Shown: positions 18,313-34,246 of the stretch, one piece after another
Layout: the number at the start of each line of letters is the position of its first letter
Position numbering within the stretch: the first letter of the stretch is position 1
DNA from: Pseudomonas putida
Lineage (GTDB): Bacteria > Pseudomonadota > Gammaproteobacteria > Pseudomonadales > Pseudomonadaceae
DNA length: 64,000 nt
Direction of reading: 5' to 3'
Assembly (NCBI RefSeq): GCF_009883635.2
Contig: NZ_CP026115.2
Location: 4,650,001-4,714,000, forward strand
Program-made: the position numbers and the translations under genes
The notes under the pieces: generated by a model
Database searches by the model: none
Told to the model about the DNA's origin: nothing
Seen by the model: the letters and a program-made list of their open reading frames with translations, nothing else

Positions 18313-19409
18313 TGAAGCTGAGCGCACTCACCCTTGCGCTCGCCCTGGGTTGCGCCGCCTCGGCGGCCCAGGCTGCCGACGCACAACAGCCGACCGTCAA
18401 CCTGTACATCTGGGGCGAGTACCTTGCCCCCGATACCTTGACCCAGTTCGAGAAAGAAACCGGCATCCGCGTGGTCGCCGACCATTTCGATTCGCTGGAA
18501 ACCGCCGAGACCAAGCTGTTGACCGGTGGCAGTGGCTACGATGTGGTGCTCACCGCCGGCCAGCACCTGAGCCGGGCCATTGCCAGCGGTGCCCTGCAGC
18601 CGCTGGACAAAGCCCAGTTGCCGCACCTGACAGGGGTGGGTGAAGAGTTTCGCCAGCACATGGCCTTGTTCGACCCAGGCAACCGCTATGCCGGGACCTA
18701 TGCCTGGGGCACCACCGGGGTTGGTTACCAGCAGCAGGCGGTGACGGCGCGCATGGGCGATGCACCGCTGGACAGCTGGGCGATGCTGTTCGACCCGCAG
18801 GTGGTGGCGAAATTCGCCGACTGCGGGGTGAGCCTGCTCAACGATCCCAATGAAGTGTTCGCAGCGGTGATGCGCTACATGGGCCTGGACATCAACCAGC
18901 AGCGCCTTGAGGACCTCAAGGCGGCAGAAGTGCAACTGCGCAAGGTGCGCCCGTACATCCGCTACTTCGACAATGACCGCAACATCAATGACCTGGCCAA
19001 TGGCGAAACCTGCGTGGCGATGTCGTGGAACGGCAATGTGGCCATCGCCGAGGGGCAGGCACGGCAGGTGGGCAAGGCGTTTGAGCTGGACTACAGCATT
19101 CCGAAGGAGGGCACGCTGATCTGGCTGGATGCGCTGGTGGTGCCCAAGGATGCGCCACATCCGCATGCGGCATGGAAACTGGTGGATTACCTGATGCGAC
19201 CGGATGTGATTGCGCCGATTACCGACACCATTCATTACGCCAATGCGATTACGGCGGCGGATGGGTTGGTGGACGCGCAGATCCGCAATGCGCCGGGGAC
19301 CTATCCACCGGCTGAGGTGCGGGCGCGGTTGTATGGCAAGAATGATAATGGCAAGGCGTTCAACCGCGAGTTGACCCGGGCATTCAGCCGGTTGAAGAGT
19401 GGTGCCTGA
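18312..19409 (+). CDS. Polyamine ABC-transporter substrate-binding protein (PotF/SpuD-like)
   Basis: A 365-residue periplasmic binding protein. A signal peptide covers residues 1-21 (cleavage after AAQA), followed by the family opening VNLYIWGEYLAPDTLTQFEK and ETAETKLLTGGSGYDVV near 55. PotF-type binding residues are suggested by YAWGTTGVGYQ and IPKEGTLIWLDALVVP. It binds putrescine, spermidine or related amines in the periplasm. The gene is translationally coupled to the deiminase-like gene, yet no permease or ATPase genes follow. It must borrow an ABC system encoded elsewhere, or act as a sensor. Confidence 0.87.
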   Translation: MKLSALTLALALGCAASAAQAADAQQPTVNLYIWGEYLAPDTLTQFEKETGIRVVADHFDSLETAETKLLTGGSGYDVVLTAGQHLSRAIASGALQPLDKAQLPHLTGVGEEFRQHMALFDPGNRYAGTYAWGTTGVGYQQQAVTARMGDAPLDSWAMLFDPQVVAKFADCGVSLLNDPNEVFAAVMRYMGLDINQQRLEDLKAAEVQLRKVRPYIRYFDNDRNINDLANGETCVAMSWNGNVAIAEGQARQVGKAFELDYSIPKEGTLIWLDALVVPKDAPHPHAAWKLVDYLMRPDVIAPITDTIHYANAITAADGLVDAQIRNAPGTYPPAEVRARLYGKNDNGKAFNRELTRAFSRLKSGA

Positions 19410-19432
19410 CAGAAGATTTGTAATGCCTGCAC

Positions 19433-19512
19433 CGGCCTCTTCGCGGGGCAAGCCCGCTCCTACAGGAGTACGCAAATCCCTGTAGGAGCGGGCTTGCCCG
19501 CGAAGAGGCCAG
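19433..19512. repeat. Pair of inverted REP elements
   Basis: Two REP units in opposite orientation, CCTCTTCGCGGGGCAAGCCC and TGTAGGAGCGGGCTTGCCCG, separated by 15 bp. They fill most of the gap between two converging genes (the polyamine-binding protein gene and topB) and could form a strong bidirectional hairpin. Confidence 0.92.
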
Positions 19513-19525
19513 TACAGACAACCCA

Positions 19526-21472
19526 TCAACTAGAGGCTTTACGCTTTGGCTGCCTCGGCTTGCTGGCAGCCGCCTTGCCTTTCCCGGCACTGCTGCGCCG
19601 CTTCTTTTTCCACGGCGCCGCCTTGCCCACCGCTGGCCCGGTAATGGTCATGCGCATCCCGCGGCAACGCTCCACCAGCTTGCCCATCCAGGCTGACTGC
19701 CGGGCGACGAACTCTTCAAGGCTCATCTCGCCGCTCTGCACCATGTCCAGCGCCTGTTCCCAGATGGCCGTGGTGCCGGGGTCGGCAATGGCGCGGGGCA
19801 CGGCGTCGATCAGGCTGAAAGCGGCCGGGGTGGCGGACAGGGCCTTGCCGTTCTTCACCAGATAACCACGGTCGAGCAGGCCCTGGATGATGCTGGCTCG
19901 AGTGGCTTCGGTGCCGATGCCGGTGGTTTCCTTTAGCTTCTGTTTCAGCCTTGGGTCGTCCACCAGCTTGGCGACGTTCTTCATCGCCTTGATCAGGTCG
20001 CCTTCGGTGAACGGTTTGGGCGGCTGGGTCCACAGGTCCTTCAGTTGCAAAGCCTGCACATTGCAGTCCTGGCGCTCACGCAGGGTTGGCAGCACCTGGG
20101 CTGGCTGGGCCTCGCGGCCCTTGGCCGGGGTCAGTGCCTCGGGCAGGGCGCGGCGCCAGCCGGGCTCGACGATCTGCTTGCCGACGGCGCGCAGGGCATG
20201 GCCGGCGCAGTCGAATTCGGCCTGGGTGCGGTCGTACTCATGGTTGGGCAGGAACTGCGCCAGGTAGCGGGCACGGATCAGCGTGTAGACCGCCTTGTGC
20301 TTGGCCGGCAGGCGTGCCGGGTCGCTGGCGACTGCCGTGGGGATGATGCCGTGGTGGGCGCTGACCTTGGCGTCGTTCCAGGCGCGTGAGCGGCGCTGCG
20401 GCTCCAGGTGTGTTTGCAGCGGCGCCAGGCTGGCGTCGGCCCGTTGCAGCGCGGCGAGAATGGCTGGTGCCTCGCCGTGCTGGCTGACCGGCAGGTAGCC
20501 GCAGTCACTGCGCGGATAGGTGATCAGCTTGTGGGTTTCATACAGCGCCTGGGCGATGTCGAGGGTTTCCTGGGCGCCGAGGCCGAACTTTTTCGAGCAC
20601 AGCTCCTGCAGAGTGCCGAGGTCGAAAGGCAGCGGCGCCGCCTCGCGCACGCGCTCGGTGGCGACCTTGAGTACTCGCGCGACTCTGGAATTGCTCATCT
20701 CGGCAGCGGCCTGCTGGGCCAGTGCCTGGTTGAGGCAGCGGCCTTGGTCGTCGCAGGTGTCTTCCGGTGCGCGCCACTGGGCGTTGAAAACCTGGCCCGC
20801 GCTTTCCAGTTGGACATCGATGGCCCAGAACGGTACCGGCACGAAGTCGGCGATGCTGCGGTCGCGGTCCACCACCAGGCGCAGGGTAGGGGTTTGCACC
20901 CGACCCACCGGCAGCACGCCCTGGTAGCCGGACTGGCGGCCGAGCAGGGTGAACAGCCGGCTCATGTTCATGCCGATCAGCCAGTCGGCGCGGGAGCGGC
21001 CCAGGGCCGAGTGGTACAAGTTGAAGGTTTCCTGGCCGGGCAACAGGCGCGCCAGGGCCTTGCGGATCGAAGCGTCATCCAGGGCCGACAGCCACAGGCG
21101 CTGGATCGGGCCACGGTAGCGACAGTGCTCGACCAGCTCGCGGGCGATCATTTCGCCTTCGCGGTCGGCGTCGGTGGCGATCACCAGCTCGCGGGCTTCG
21201 CCGAGCAGGCGCTTGACTGCCTTGAACTGGCTGGCGGTCTTGGGCTTGACCAGCATCTTCCACTTTTCCGGGATGATCGGCAGGTCGGCGAGGTTCCAGC
21301 GCTTGTAGCGGTCGTCGTAGCTGTCGGGCGGGGCGGTTTCCAGCAGGTGGCCGATGCACCAGGTTACGCAGACGTCGGTACCTTGCCAGCAGCCGTCGGC
21401 CTTGCGGTTGGCGCCGAGCACCTTGGCGATGTCTTTGGCCTGGGAGGGTTTTTCGCAGAGGAACAGGCGCAT
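19526..21472 (-). CDS. topB: DNA topoisomerase III
   Basis: A 648-residue type IA topoisomerase, close to the 653 residues of E. coli TopB. The N-terminal Toprim domain shows MRLFLCEKPSQAKDIAKVLG and VIATDADREGEMIARELV. The active-site region ETHKLITYPRSDCGYLP holds the catalytic tyrosine near residue 318. The C-terminus is basic (KKKRRSSAGKGKAAASKPRQ), probably for nonspecific DNA binding. It decatenates DNA by single-strand passage. No strong ribosome site is seen before the ATG. Confidence 0.95.
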   Translation of the reverse strand: MRLFLCEKPSQAKDIAKVLGANRKADGCWQGTDVCVTWCIGHLLETAPPDSYDDRYKRWNLADLPIIPEKWKMLVKPKTASQFKAVKRLLGEARELVIATDADREGEMIARELVEHCRYRGPIQRLWLSALDDASIRKALARLLPGQETFNLYHSALGRSRADWLIGMNMSRLFTLLGRQSGYQGVLPVGRVQTPTLRLVVDRDRSIADFVPVPFWAIDVQLESAGQVFNAQWRAPEDTCDDQGRCLNQALAQQAAAEMSNSRVARVLKVATERVREAAPLPFDLGTLQELCSKKFGLGAQETLDIAQALYETHKLITYPRSDCGYLPVSQHGEAPAILAALQRADASLAPLQTHLEPQRRSRAWNDAKVSAHHGIIPTAVASDPARLPAKHKAVYTLIRARYLAQFLPNHEYDRTQAEFDCAGHALRAVGKQIVEPGWRRALPEALTPAKGREAQPAQVLPTLRERQDCNVQALQLKDLWTQPPKPFTEGDLIKAMKNVAKLVDDPRLKQKLKETTGIGTEATRASIIQGLLDRGYLVKNGKALSATPAAFSLIDAVPRAIADPGTTAIWEQALDMVQSGEMSLEEFVARQSAWMGKLVERCRGMRMTITGPAVGKAAPWKKKRRSSAGKGKAAASKPRQPKRKASS

Positions 21473-21591
21473 GGCCGGGAACGCTTCATCGGGGAATGAT
21501 GGGCACTAGGATGCGCAAGCGGGGGCGCGCAGGCAAGCTTTATCTGGATGGATGTACAGGTTTTTGTCAGGTGATGTGTTGTTACCTGTGC

Positions 21592-21645
21592 CGGCCTCTT
21601 CACGGGACAAGTCGGATCGCGAAGAGGCCGGTGCAGGGATCAGGC
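21592..21645. repeat. Degenerate REP element
   Basis: GGCCTCTTCACGGGACAAG is followed by TCGCGAAGAGGCC. The outer arms of a REP palindrome are kept while the GGAGCGGGC core is eroded. It lies between the GNAT gene stop and the topB promoter. Confidence 0.6.
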
Positions 21646-22068
21646 GCGCGAGTCGCGCACCATGTCCACATGCGGGATGCCGGCTTCGAGGAACTCTTCG
21701 CTGACTACTCGAAAGCCCAGGCGCTCGTAGAACGGCGTGGCATGCACCTGTGCGCTGAGCATCTGCTGCTTCAGGTCACGGTTTTGCGCCTCGACGATCA
21801 CCGCATTCATCAGCGCATCGCCGACCTTCAGGCCGCGCCAGTCCTTGAGCACCGAGACCCGGCCGATGGTGCCGTCTGGCAGCAGGCGGGCAGTGCCGAT
21901 CGGGTAGTCGCCTTCCAGCGCCAGGAAGTGCGCGGCGCTCGGATCGTCCGAATCCCACTCCAGCTCCGGCGGTACATGCTGCTCGGCAATGAACACGGTT
22001 TCGCGGATACGGCGGATATCAGCGTTGTCCTTGTGCCAGTCTGCAAGGCGCACACGAATCTTATTCAT
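21640..22068 (-). CDS. GNAT-family N-acetyltransferase
   Basis: A 142-residue acetyltransferase of the GNAT fold. The acetyl-CoA motif region reads PIGTARLLPDGTIGRVSVLKDWRGLKVGDALMNAVI, and the C-terminal HATPFYERLGFRVVSEEFLEAGIPHVDM is typical of the ElaA/YjcF-like branch. Substrate unknown. The gene overlaps the end of the upstream RoxA gene by 8 bp and is therefore likely to be co-translated with it. Confidence 0.87.
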   Translation of the reverse strand: MNKIRVRLADWHKDNADIRRIRETVFIAEQHVPPELEWDSDDPSAAHFLALEGDYPIGTARLLPDGTIGRVSVLKDWRGLKVGDALMNAVIVEAQNRDLKQQMLSAQVHATPFYERLGFRVVSEEFLEAGIPHVDMVRDSRA

Positions 22069-23227
22069 TGGCGAATCCCAGGCTTCCTTGTTTGATCAGC
22101 TGCTGTACCAGCATAAGGCCATCTTCATCCTGCAACCACTGCTCAAGGTTGTCGATGTGTAACGCATCGGCCGAGCACACCAGCTTCAGCAGTTCGCGCA
22201 GCTTGGCCGGCAGTGGGCAGCTGCGGCCGCTGGCGAACAGCATCAGGTCGTCGCCGAGTTCGGACCAGGCCATGCGTGCGCTCGGGTTGCGGATCAGGAT
22301 GGCGCCGTCTTCGAGGGCCTCGATCAGCTCGTCCTCGTCCATCTCTTCACCGACCACCTGCTCCGGGTAGCGCGGCTCGGTCATGAACTGGCCGAACCAG
22401 GTCAGCAACAGGTCCTTGTCATTGGTGTGCTTGTCGATCAGCGCCTTGAGGCGGTCGAGGGCGTCGTGCTGGATCTGGTGCGGGTCGCTGGCAGGTTGCG
22501 CGTCGGCATCGCTGTAGCGCTCTTCTTCCGGCAGGAACTGGCCGAGGAAGTCGGTGAAGTGGGTCAGCACTTCGGCGGCGCTTGGGGCGCGGAAGCCGAC
22601 CGAGTAGGTCAGGCAGTTGTCCACGGCGACGCCGTAGTGGGCCAGGCGCGGTGGCAGGTAGAGCATGTCGCCCGGTTCCAGGGTCCATTCGCCGCTCTGT
22701 TCGAATTCGGCGAGGATGCGCAGGTCGGCGTGCTCCAGCAGCGGGCTGTCGCTGTTGCACATCTGGCCGACTTTCCAGTTGCGCTCGCCGTGGCCCTGCA
22801 GCAGGAACACGTCGTAATTGTCGAAGTGTGGACCGACGCTGCCACCCGGCGTGGCGAAGCTGATCATCACGTCATCGATACGCCAGCTTGGCAGGAAGCG
22901 GAAGTGCTCCAGCAGCTCGGCGACTTCCGGGACGAACTGGTCGACGGCCTGCACCAGCAGGGTCCAGTCCTGTTCCGGCAGCTCGGCAAAGGTCTCTTCG
23001 GTGAACGGGCCGCGGCGCAGTTCCCACGGGTGGGCGCCATGCTCGAGGACGATACGCGACTCGACTTCCTCTTCCAGGGCCAGGCCGGCCAGCTCGTCGG
23101 GGTCGATCGGGCTTTCGAAGTCCGGGAAGGCCTGGCGCACCAGCAGCGGCTTCTTCTGCCAATAGTCGCGCATGAATTCGCGGGCCGAGATGCCGCCGAG
23201 CAGCTGCAGTGGAGTATCAGGATTCAT
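22061..23227 (-). CDS. roxA: Ribosomal protein L16 arginine hydroxylase (JmjC, RoxA/YcfD)
   Basis: A 388-residue 2-oxoglutarate/Fe(II) oxygenase. The cupin core has the metal motif PHFDNYDVFLLQ (His-x-Asp, near residue 126), preceded by DDVMISFATPGGSVG. YcfD hydroxylates an arginine of ribosomal protein L16. N-terminal LLGGISAREFMRDYWQKKPL matches the family opening. The ATG at 23227 (AGG seven bases upstream) is preferred to a TTG six bases further out. It lies just downstream of purB's terminator on the same strand as the GNAT gene that it overlaps. Confidence 0.92.
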   Translation of the reverse strand: MNPDTPLQLLGGISAREFMRDYWQKKPLLVRQAFPDFESPIDPDELAGLALEEEVESRIVLEHGAHPWELRRGPFTEETFAELPEQDWTLLVQAVDQFVPEVAELLEHFRFLPSWRIDDVMISFATPGGSVGPHFDNYDVFLLQGHGERNWKVGQMCNSDSPLLEHADLRILAEFEQSGEWTLEPGDMLYLPPRLAHYGVAVDNCLTYSVGFRAPSAAEVLTHFTDFLGQFLPEEERYSDADAQPASDPHQIQHDALDRLKALIDKHTNDKDLLLTWFGQFMTEPRYPEQVVGEEMDEDELIEALEDGAILIRNPSARMAWSELGDDLMLFASGRSCPLPAKLRELLKLVCSADALHIDNLEQWLQDEDGLMLVQQLIKQGSLGFANE

Positions 23228-23267
23228 GTTCAACCTATTGAAAAAACGTAATTTTCGTCCGGGAATA

Positions 23268-23294
23268 AAAACGCCCGGCCAGGCCGGGCGTTGA
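23268..23294 (-). terminator. Rho-independent terminator downstream of purB
   Basis: An 11-bp GC-rich stem (AACGCCCGGCC against GGCCGGGCGTT) with a T-rich run on the leftward strand (TTTTTATT). It lies 15 bp beyond the purB stop, before the start of roxA. Confidence 0.9.
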
Positions 23295-23308
23295 ACGCGA
23301 CGGTCAGC

Positions 23309-25379
<2,071 letters not shown>

Positions 25380-25383
<4 letters not shown>

Positions 25384-26504
25384 GCGCGCGGGCTCCATGG
25401 CTCGGCGGTTTCGATCACGCCGCCGCCCAGGCACACCTCACCGTCATAGAACACCACCGACTGGCCCGGGGTCACGGCGCGCTGCGGCTCGTCGAACACG
25501 GCACGGTAGCCGGTTTCGGTCAGCTCCAGGGTGCACTGCTGGTCGCTCTGGCGGTAGCGCACCTTGGCGGTCAGCTGGCGCGGGCTGCTCAGGTCGATCG
25601 GGTTGACCCAGAAGATTTCCGAGGCGAGCAGGGCGCGGGAGAACAGCCATGGGTGTTCGTTGCCCTGGCCGACCACCAGCACGTTGCGGGTCAGGTCCTT
25701 GTGCAGCACGTACCACGGCTCGTCACCGGCGTCCTTCAGGCCGCCGATGCCCAGGCCCTGGCGCTGGCCGATGGTGTGGTACATCAGGCCGTGGTGGCGG
25801 CCGATCACTTCACCTTCGGTGGTTTCGATATTGCCCGGCTGGGCCGGAAGGTATTGCTTGAGGAAGTCGCTGAAACGGCGCTCGCCGATGAAGCAGATGC
25901 CGGTGGAATCCTTCTTCTTGGCGGTGGCCAGGCCGTGTTTTTCGGCGATGGCGCGCACTTCCGGCTTTTCCAGTTCGCCGACCGGGAACAGGGTGCGGGC
26001 AATCTCTTTGCCGCCGACGGCGTGCAGGAAGTAGCTCTGGTCCTTGTTCGGGTCCAGGCCCTTGAGCAGTTCGGTCAGTTCGCCAGTGTCGCGGCGGCGC
26101 ACGTAGTGCCCGGTGGCGATCAGGTCGGCACCCAGCGACAGGGCGTAGTCGAGGAACGCCTTGAACTTGATTTCGCGGTTGCAGAGGATGTCCGGGTTGG
26201 GCGTGCGGCCGGCCTTGTATTCCTCGAGGAAGTGCTCGAACACGTTGTCCCAGTATTCGGCGGCGAAGTTGGCGGTGTGCAGCTTGATGCCGATGCGGTC
26301 GCACACGGCCTGGGCGTCGGCCAGGTCTTCACGGGCGGTGCAGTATTCGGTGCCGTCGTCTTCTTCCCAGTTCTTCATGAACAGCCCTTCCACCTGGTAG
26401 CCCTGTTCCATGAGCAGAAGGGCGGAGACGGAAGAGTCCACGCCGCCGGACATGCCGACGATGACGCGGGTCTTGGCGGGGTCTTTGAGTGCTGGGCTGG
26501 TCAT
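25380..26504 (-). CDS. mnmA: tRNA-specific 2-thiouridylase
   Basis: A 374-residue PP-loop ATPase. The nucleotide-binding motif [18 protein letters not shown] lies at residues 14-31. The catalytic cysteine pair is in [11 protein letters not shown] (near 110) and [12 protein letters not shown] (near 208). MnmA installs the 2-thio group on U34 of Lys, Glu and Gln tRNAs, receiving sulfur from the Tus relay, whose genes tusDCBE are also in this window. Confidence 0.96.
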
Positions 26505-26563
26505 GGGTACCGGTGTGTATCAAGGGGGAAAAACGCCGATTCTATCAAAACCGGCGCGGCGCG

Positions 26564-27004
26564 TCAGTCACGCAGCAATTCGAGGCTGTGCAGCGGGCCA
26601 GCAAGGTAGTCGTCGAGGCAGCGCGGGACGAGTTCGCTGCGCCAGCGGCTCGGGTCGGCCAGCAGTTCGTCGCGGGTCAGCCACACGGCGCGGACGATGT
26701 CGTTGTCCAGCGCCAGGTCCTGGTGGTGGCGCACGGGGCGGGCGGCGAAGCAGATGCGCTGGTAGGTCACGCCGTTGCTCGGGGCGGTATAGAGATAGAT
26801 GCCGACCACGCCGGTGAGCTCGACTTCCCAGGCGGTTTCTTCCAGGGTTTCGCGCAGGGCGGCCTGGGGCAGGGTCTCGTTGGGTTCGAGGTGGCCGGCG
26901 GGCTGGTTGAATACGTGCTGGTTGGCTTTGAATTCTTCGACGAAGAGGAACTTGCCCTCGTGTTCGACGATGGTGGCGACGGTGATATGGGGTTGCCAGG
27001 TCAT
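26564..27004 (-). CDS. nudJ: Nudix hydrolase (NudJ-like)
   Basis: A 146-residue Nudix hydrolase. The Nudix box runs GHLEPNETLPQAALRETLEE (residues 37-56), and N-terminal MTWQPHITVATIVEHEGKFL matches NudJ, a thiamin/HMP pyrophosphate and nucleoside triphosphate phosphatase found beside mnmA in many gammaproteobacteria. ATG 27004 has GGAG six bases upstream. The gene reads in the same direction as mnmA and 60 bp before it. Confidence 0.9.
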   Translation of the reverse strand: MTWQPHITVATIVEHEGKFLFVEEFKANQHVFNQPAGHLEPNETLPQAALRETLEETAWEVELTGVVGIYLYTAPSNGVTYQRICFAARPVRHHQDLALDNDIVRAVWLTRDELLADPSRWRSELVPRCLDDYLAGPLHSLELLRD

Positions 27005-27055
27005 GAACAGCTCCATCAGGGTTCGCGTTGGCCGCTAGAAATCATTTATCCAGAA

Positions 27056-27091
27056 AGCACAAACCCCGGTGCGTGGCCGGGGTTTGTGCTG
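27056..27091 (-). terminator. Terminator downstream of idh
   Basis: A 14-bp stem, AGCACAAACCCCGG paired with its complement around a 7-nt loop, 17 bp past the idh stop. The stem ends in A and T tracts, so it could act in both directions. Confidence 0.85.
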
Positions 27092-27107
27092 TTACTTCAA
27101 GTGAACC

Positions 27108-31017
<3,910 letters not shown>

Positions 31018-31025
31018 GGCAATAG

Positions 31026-31066
31026 AAAACCGGCCGCCTCTACTTAAAGAAGCGGCCGGTTTTTTC
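31026..31066 (+). terminator. icd terminator
   Basis: AAAACCGGCCGC pairs with GCGGCCGGTTTT across a 14-nt loop and is followed by TTTTTT. It lies 9 bp after icd and 25 bp before the convergent cspD stop; on the other strand it also ends in a short T-tract. Confidence 0.9.
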
Positions 31067-31090
31067 GTATACCGGCAGAGAGCGGAGTGG

Positions 31091-31348
31091 TCAGGCTGGA
31101 GCGGGTTCGCCCTCGGACTGGCCGACAGGCTTGGCTGCAGCCGCTGCGGCATCTTTAATCTTGACCGCATGCAGGCCTTTGGGGCCTTGAACGATGTCGA
31201 AAATCACGGACTGGCCCGCCTTGAGCGTCTTGTATCCGTCCATCTCGATCGCCGAATAATGGGCGAACAGATCTTCGGTTTTACCCTCCTCATTGACGAA
31301 TCCGTAGCCCTTGGCATTGTTGAACCACTTGACTTTACCGCTTGCCAT
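31091..31348 (-). CDS. cspD: Cold-shock-like protein CspD
   Basis: An 85-residue single cold-shock domain. RNP1-like KGYGFVNEEG and RNP2-like DLFAHYSAI are present, followed by an Ala-rich tail (DAAAAAAKPVGQ). Position beside clpS/clpA and the sequence IEMDGYKTLKAGQ identify CspD, which in E. coli is induced in stationary phase and inhibits replication. The start at 31348 (MASGKVKWFN) fits the family; divergent from clpS. Confidence 0.92.
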   Translation of the reverse strand: MASGKVKWFNNAKGYGFVNEEGKTEDLFAHYSAIEMDGYKTLKAGQSVIFDIVQGPKGLHAVKIKDAAAAAAKPVGQSEGEPAPA

Positions 31349-31578
31349 CCCTATGTCCCTCTGCAAAGGACTCCATCACTGGAGTATCATCCACTTCATC
31401 CGCATACGAACCATGCGAAAAATCTGGTTGACTGCGCGGATCTTTATCGACCACGGTGGGTTCTTATTGGTTGTAACACCGTTTTGCCGATAGTCAAGGT
31501 CAGGTGGCGCGTGCGCCAGCGGCCGCAATTGCAGTCAACCCACAACCTTAACCTGACGCTCATGATGAAATTCTTTCC

Positions 31579-31941
31579 ATGCATGCACCCAGTGAGATTC
31601 GACTAACATTCAATCAGGATCGCCCGCAAACGAACGAGGACGACGGCTCAGGTCTTGCCGTTCAGGAAGCCAAGCCGATCCTGCAGGCGCCACCGATGTA
31701 CAAGGTGGTTTTGTTCAACGATGACTACACGCCGATGGATTTCGTCGTCGAAGTGCTCGAAACGTTCTTCAGTCTGAACCGCGAGCTGGCGACCAAGATC
31801 ATGCTGACCGTCCATACCGAAGGGCGGGCAGTGTGCGGATTGTTTACCCGTGACATCGCCGAAACAAAGGCCATGCAGGTCAACCAATACGCCAGGGAAA
31901 GCCAGCATCCGCTACTCTGTGAAATCGAGAAGGACGGTTAA
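31579..31941 (+). CDS. clpS: ClpS, N-end rule adaptor of ClpAP
   Basis: A 120-residue adaptor. The core [20 protein letters not shown] carries the Asn-Asp pair that reads N-degron residues, followed by [20 protein letters not shown]. It delivers N-degron substrates to ClpA, encoded 30 bp downstream. The aat and bpt genes, whose products generate N-degrons, lie 3 kb away. The ATG lacks a strong ribosome site. Confidence 0.95.
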   Translation: MHAPSEIRLTFNQDRPQTNEDDGSGLAVQEAKPILQAPPMYKVVLFNDDYTPMDFVVEVLETFFSLNRELATKIMLTVHTEGRAVCGLFTRDIAETKAMQVNQYARESQHPLLCEIEKDG

Positions 31942-31971
31942 TCGCCGACCACTTGGGTATGAGGTGAAGCT

Positions 31972-34242
31972 ATGTTAAACCGCGAGCTCGAAGTCACCCT
32001 CAATCTTGCCTTCAAGGAGGCTCGTTCGAAACGTCATGAATTCATGACCGTCGAACATCTGCTGCTGGCACTCCTTGACAATGAGGCTGCTGCGACCGTT
32101 CTGCGCGCCTGTGGCGCCAATCTCGACAAACTCAAGCACGACCTGCAAGAGTTCATCGACTCCACTACACCCCTGATCCCCGTCAACGACGAAGACCGCG
32201 AAACCCAGCCGACCCTGGGCTTCCAGCGTGTACTGCAACGTGCCGTGTTCCATGTGCAGAGTTCCGGCAAGCGCGAAGTCACCGGCGCCAATGTGCTGGT
32301 GGCGATCTTCAGCGAACAGGAAAGCCAGGCCGTGTTCCTGCTCAAACAGCAGAGCGTGGCCCGTATCGACGTGGTCAACTACATCGCCCACGGCATCTCC
32401 AAGGTGCCAGGCCATGGTTCGCATTCCGAAAGCGACCAGGAAATGCAGGACGAAGAAGGTGGCGAAACCTCCTCTTCGAGCAACCCTCTGGACGCCTACG
32501 CCAGCAACCTGAACGAGCTGGCCCGTGCCGGCCGCATCGACCCCCTGGTGGGGCGCGAGCAGGAAGTCGAGCGCGTGGCGCAGATTCTGGCCCGCCGGCG
32601 CAAGAACAACCCGCTGCTGGTCGGTGAGGCAGGCGTCGGCAAGACCGCCATCGCCGAAGGCCTGGCCAAGCGTATCGTGGACGGTCAGGTGCCTGACCTG
32701 CTGGCGCAGAGCGTGGTCTATTCGCTGGACCTCGGTGCGCTGCTGGCCGGTACCAAGTACCGGGGGGATTTCGAAAAGCGCTTCAAGGCGCTGCTCGGTG
32801 AGCTGAAGAAGCGCCCGCAAGCGATTCTGTTCATCGACGAGATCCACACCATCATCGGTGCCGGCGCGGCGTCGGGTGGGGTGATGGATGCGTCCAACCT
32901 GCTCAAGCCACTGCTGTCGTCCGGTGAGATCCGCTGCATCGGTTCGACCACCTTCCAGGAATTCCGCGGCATCTTCGAGAAGGACCGCGCCCTGGCGCGG
33001 CGCTTCCAGAAGGTCGATGTCAGCGAGCCTTCGGTGGAAGACACCGTCGGCATCCTGCGTGGCCTGAAAGGCCGCTTCGAGAGCCACCACAACATCGAGT
33101 ACAGCGACGAAGCCCTGCGCGCCGCCGCCGAACTGGCCTCGCGCTACATCAATGACCGGCACATGCCGGACAAGGCCATCGACGTGATCGACGAGGCGGG
33201 TGCCTATCAGCGCCTGCAGCCCGAAGCCAATCGGGTCAAGCGCATCGATGTGCCGCAGGTCGAGGACATTGTCGCCAAGATCGCGCGGATTCCGCCGAAG
33301 CATGTCACCAGTTCCGACAAAGAGCTGCTGCGTAACCTCGAGCGCGACCTGAAACTGACCGTGTTCGGCCAGGATCAGGCCATAGACTCGCTGGCCACCG
33401 CCATCAAACTGTCCCGGGCCGGCCTCAAGTCGCCGGACAAACCGGTCGGTTCTTTCCTGTTCGCCGGCCCGACCGGTGTGGGCAAGACCGAAGCGGCGCG
33501 GCAGCTGGCTAAGGCGTTGGGCGTAGAGCTGGTACGCTTCGACATGTCCGAGTACATGGAGCGTCACACCGTGTCGCGCCTGATCGGTGCGCCGCCTGGC
33601 TACGTTGGTTTCGACCAGGGTGGCCTGCTGACCGAAGCCATCACCAAGCAACCGCACTGCGTGCTGCTGCTCGACGAAATCGAGAAGGCTCACCCGGAAG
33701 TCTTCAACCTGCTGCTGCAGGTGATGGACCACGGTACCCTGACCGACAACAACGGGCGCAAGGCCGACTTCCGTAACGTGATCCTGATCATGACCACCAA
33801 CGCCGGTGCCGAAACCGCCGCGCGGGCCTCGATCGGCTTCACCCATCAGGACCACGCGTCCGATGCCATGGAAGTCATCCGCAAGAGCTTCACGCCGGAG
33901 TTCCGCAACCGTCTGGACACCATCATCCAGTTTGGCCGCCTGAGCACCGAGACGATCAAGAGCATCGTCGACAAGTTCCTCATCGAACTGCAGGCGCAGC
34001 TGGAAGACAAGCGTGTGCTGCTGGAAGTCAGCGATGCCGCCCGCGGCTGGCTGGCGGTTTCCGGCTATGACGTGCAGATGGGGGCACGGCCGATGGCACG
34101 GCTTATCCAGGACAAGATCAAGCGGCCGCTGGCCGAGGAGATTTTGTTTGGCGAGCTGGCCGAGCACGGTGGCGTGGTGCACGTCGACCTGCGCGATGGC
34201 GAACTGGTGTTCGACTTCGAGACCACGGCTGAGGTTGCGTGA
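31972..34242 (+). CDS. clpA: ClpA, ATPase subunit of ClpAP protease
   Basis: A 756-residue AAA+ unfoldase, length as in E. coli ClpA. An N-terminal Clp repeat domain (residues 1-145) precedes AAA module 1 with Walker [14 protein letters not shown] near 218 and module 2 with [16 protein letters not shown] near 500. An acidic linker ([17 protein letters not shown]) separates the N-domain from module 1. It unfolds substrates for ClpP, with ClpS as adaptor from the same operon. Confidence 0.97.
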   Translation: MLNRELEVTLNLAFKEARSKRHEFMTVEHLLLALLDNEAAATVLRACGANLDKLKHDLQEFIDSTTPLIPVNDEDRETQPTLGFQRVLQRAVFHVQSSGKREVTGANVLVAIFSEQESQAVFLLKQQSVARIDVVNYIAHGISKVPGHGSHSESDQEMQDEEGGETSSSSNPLDAYASNLNELARAGRIDPLVGREQEVERVAQILARRRKNNPLLVGEAGVGKTAIAEGLAKRIVDGQVPDLLAQSVVYSLDLGALLAGTKYRGDFEKRFKALLGELKKRPQAILFIDEIHTIIGAGAASGGVMDASNLLKPLLSSGEIRCIGSTTFQEFRGIFEKDRALARRFQKVDVSEPSVEDTVGILRGLKGRFESHHNIEYSDEALRAAAELASRYINDRHMPDKAIDVIDEAGAYQRLQPEANRVKRIDVPQVEDIVAKIARIPPKHVTSSDKELLRNLERDLKLTVFGQDQAIDSLATAIKLSRAGLKSPDKPVGSFLFAGPTGVGKTEAARQLAKALGVELVRFDMSEYMERHTVSRLIGAPPGYVGFDQGGLLTEAITKQPHCVLLLDEIEKAHPEVFNLLLQVMDHGTLTDNNGRKADFRNVILIMTTNAGAETAARASIGFTHQDHASDAMEVIRKSFTPEFRNRLDTIIQFGRLSTETIKSIVDKFLIELQAQLEDKRVLLEVSDAARGWLAVSGYDVQMGARPMARLIQDKIKRPLAEEILFGELAEHGGVVHVDLRDGELVFDFETTAEVA

Positions 34243-34246
34243 CAGT

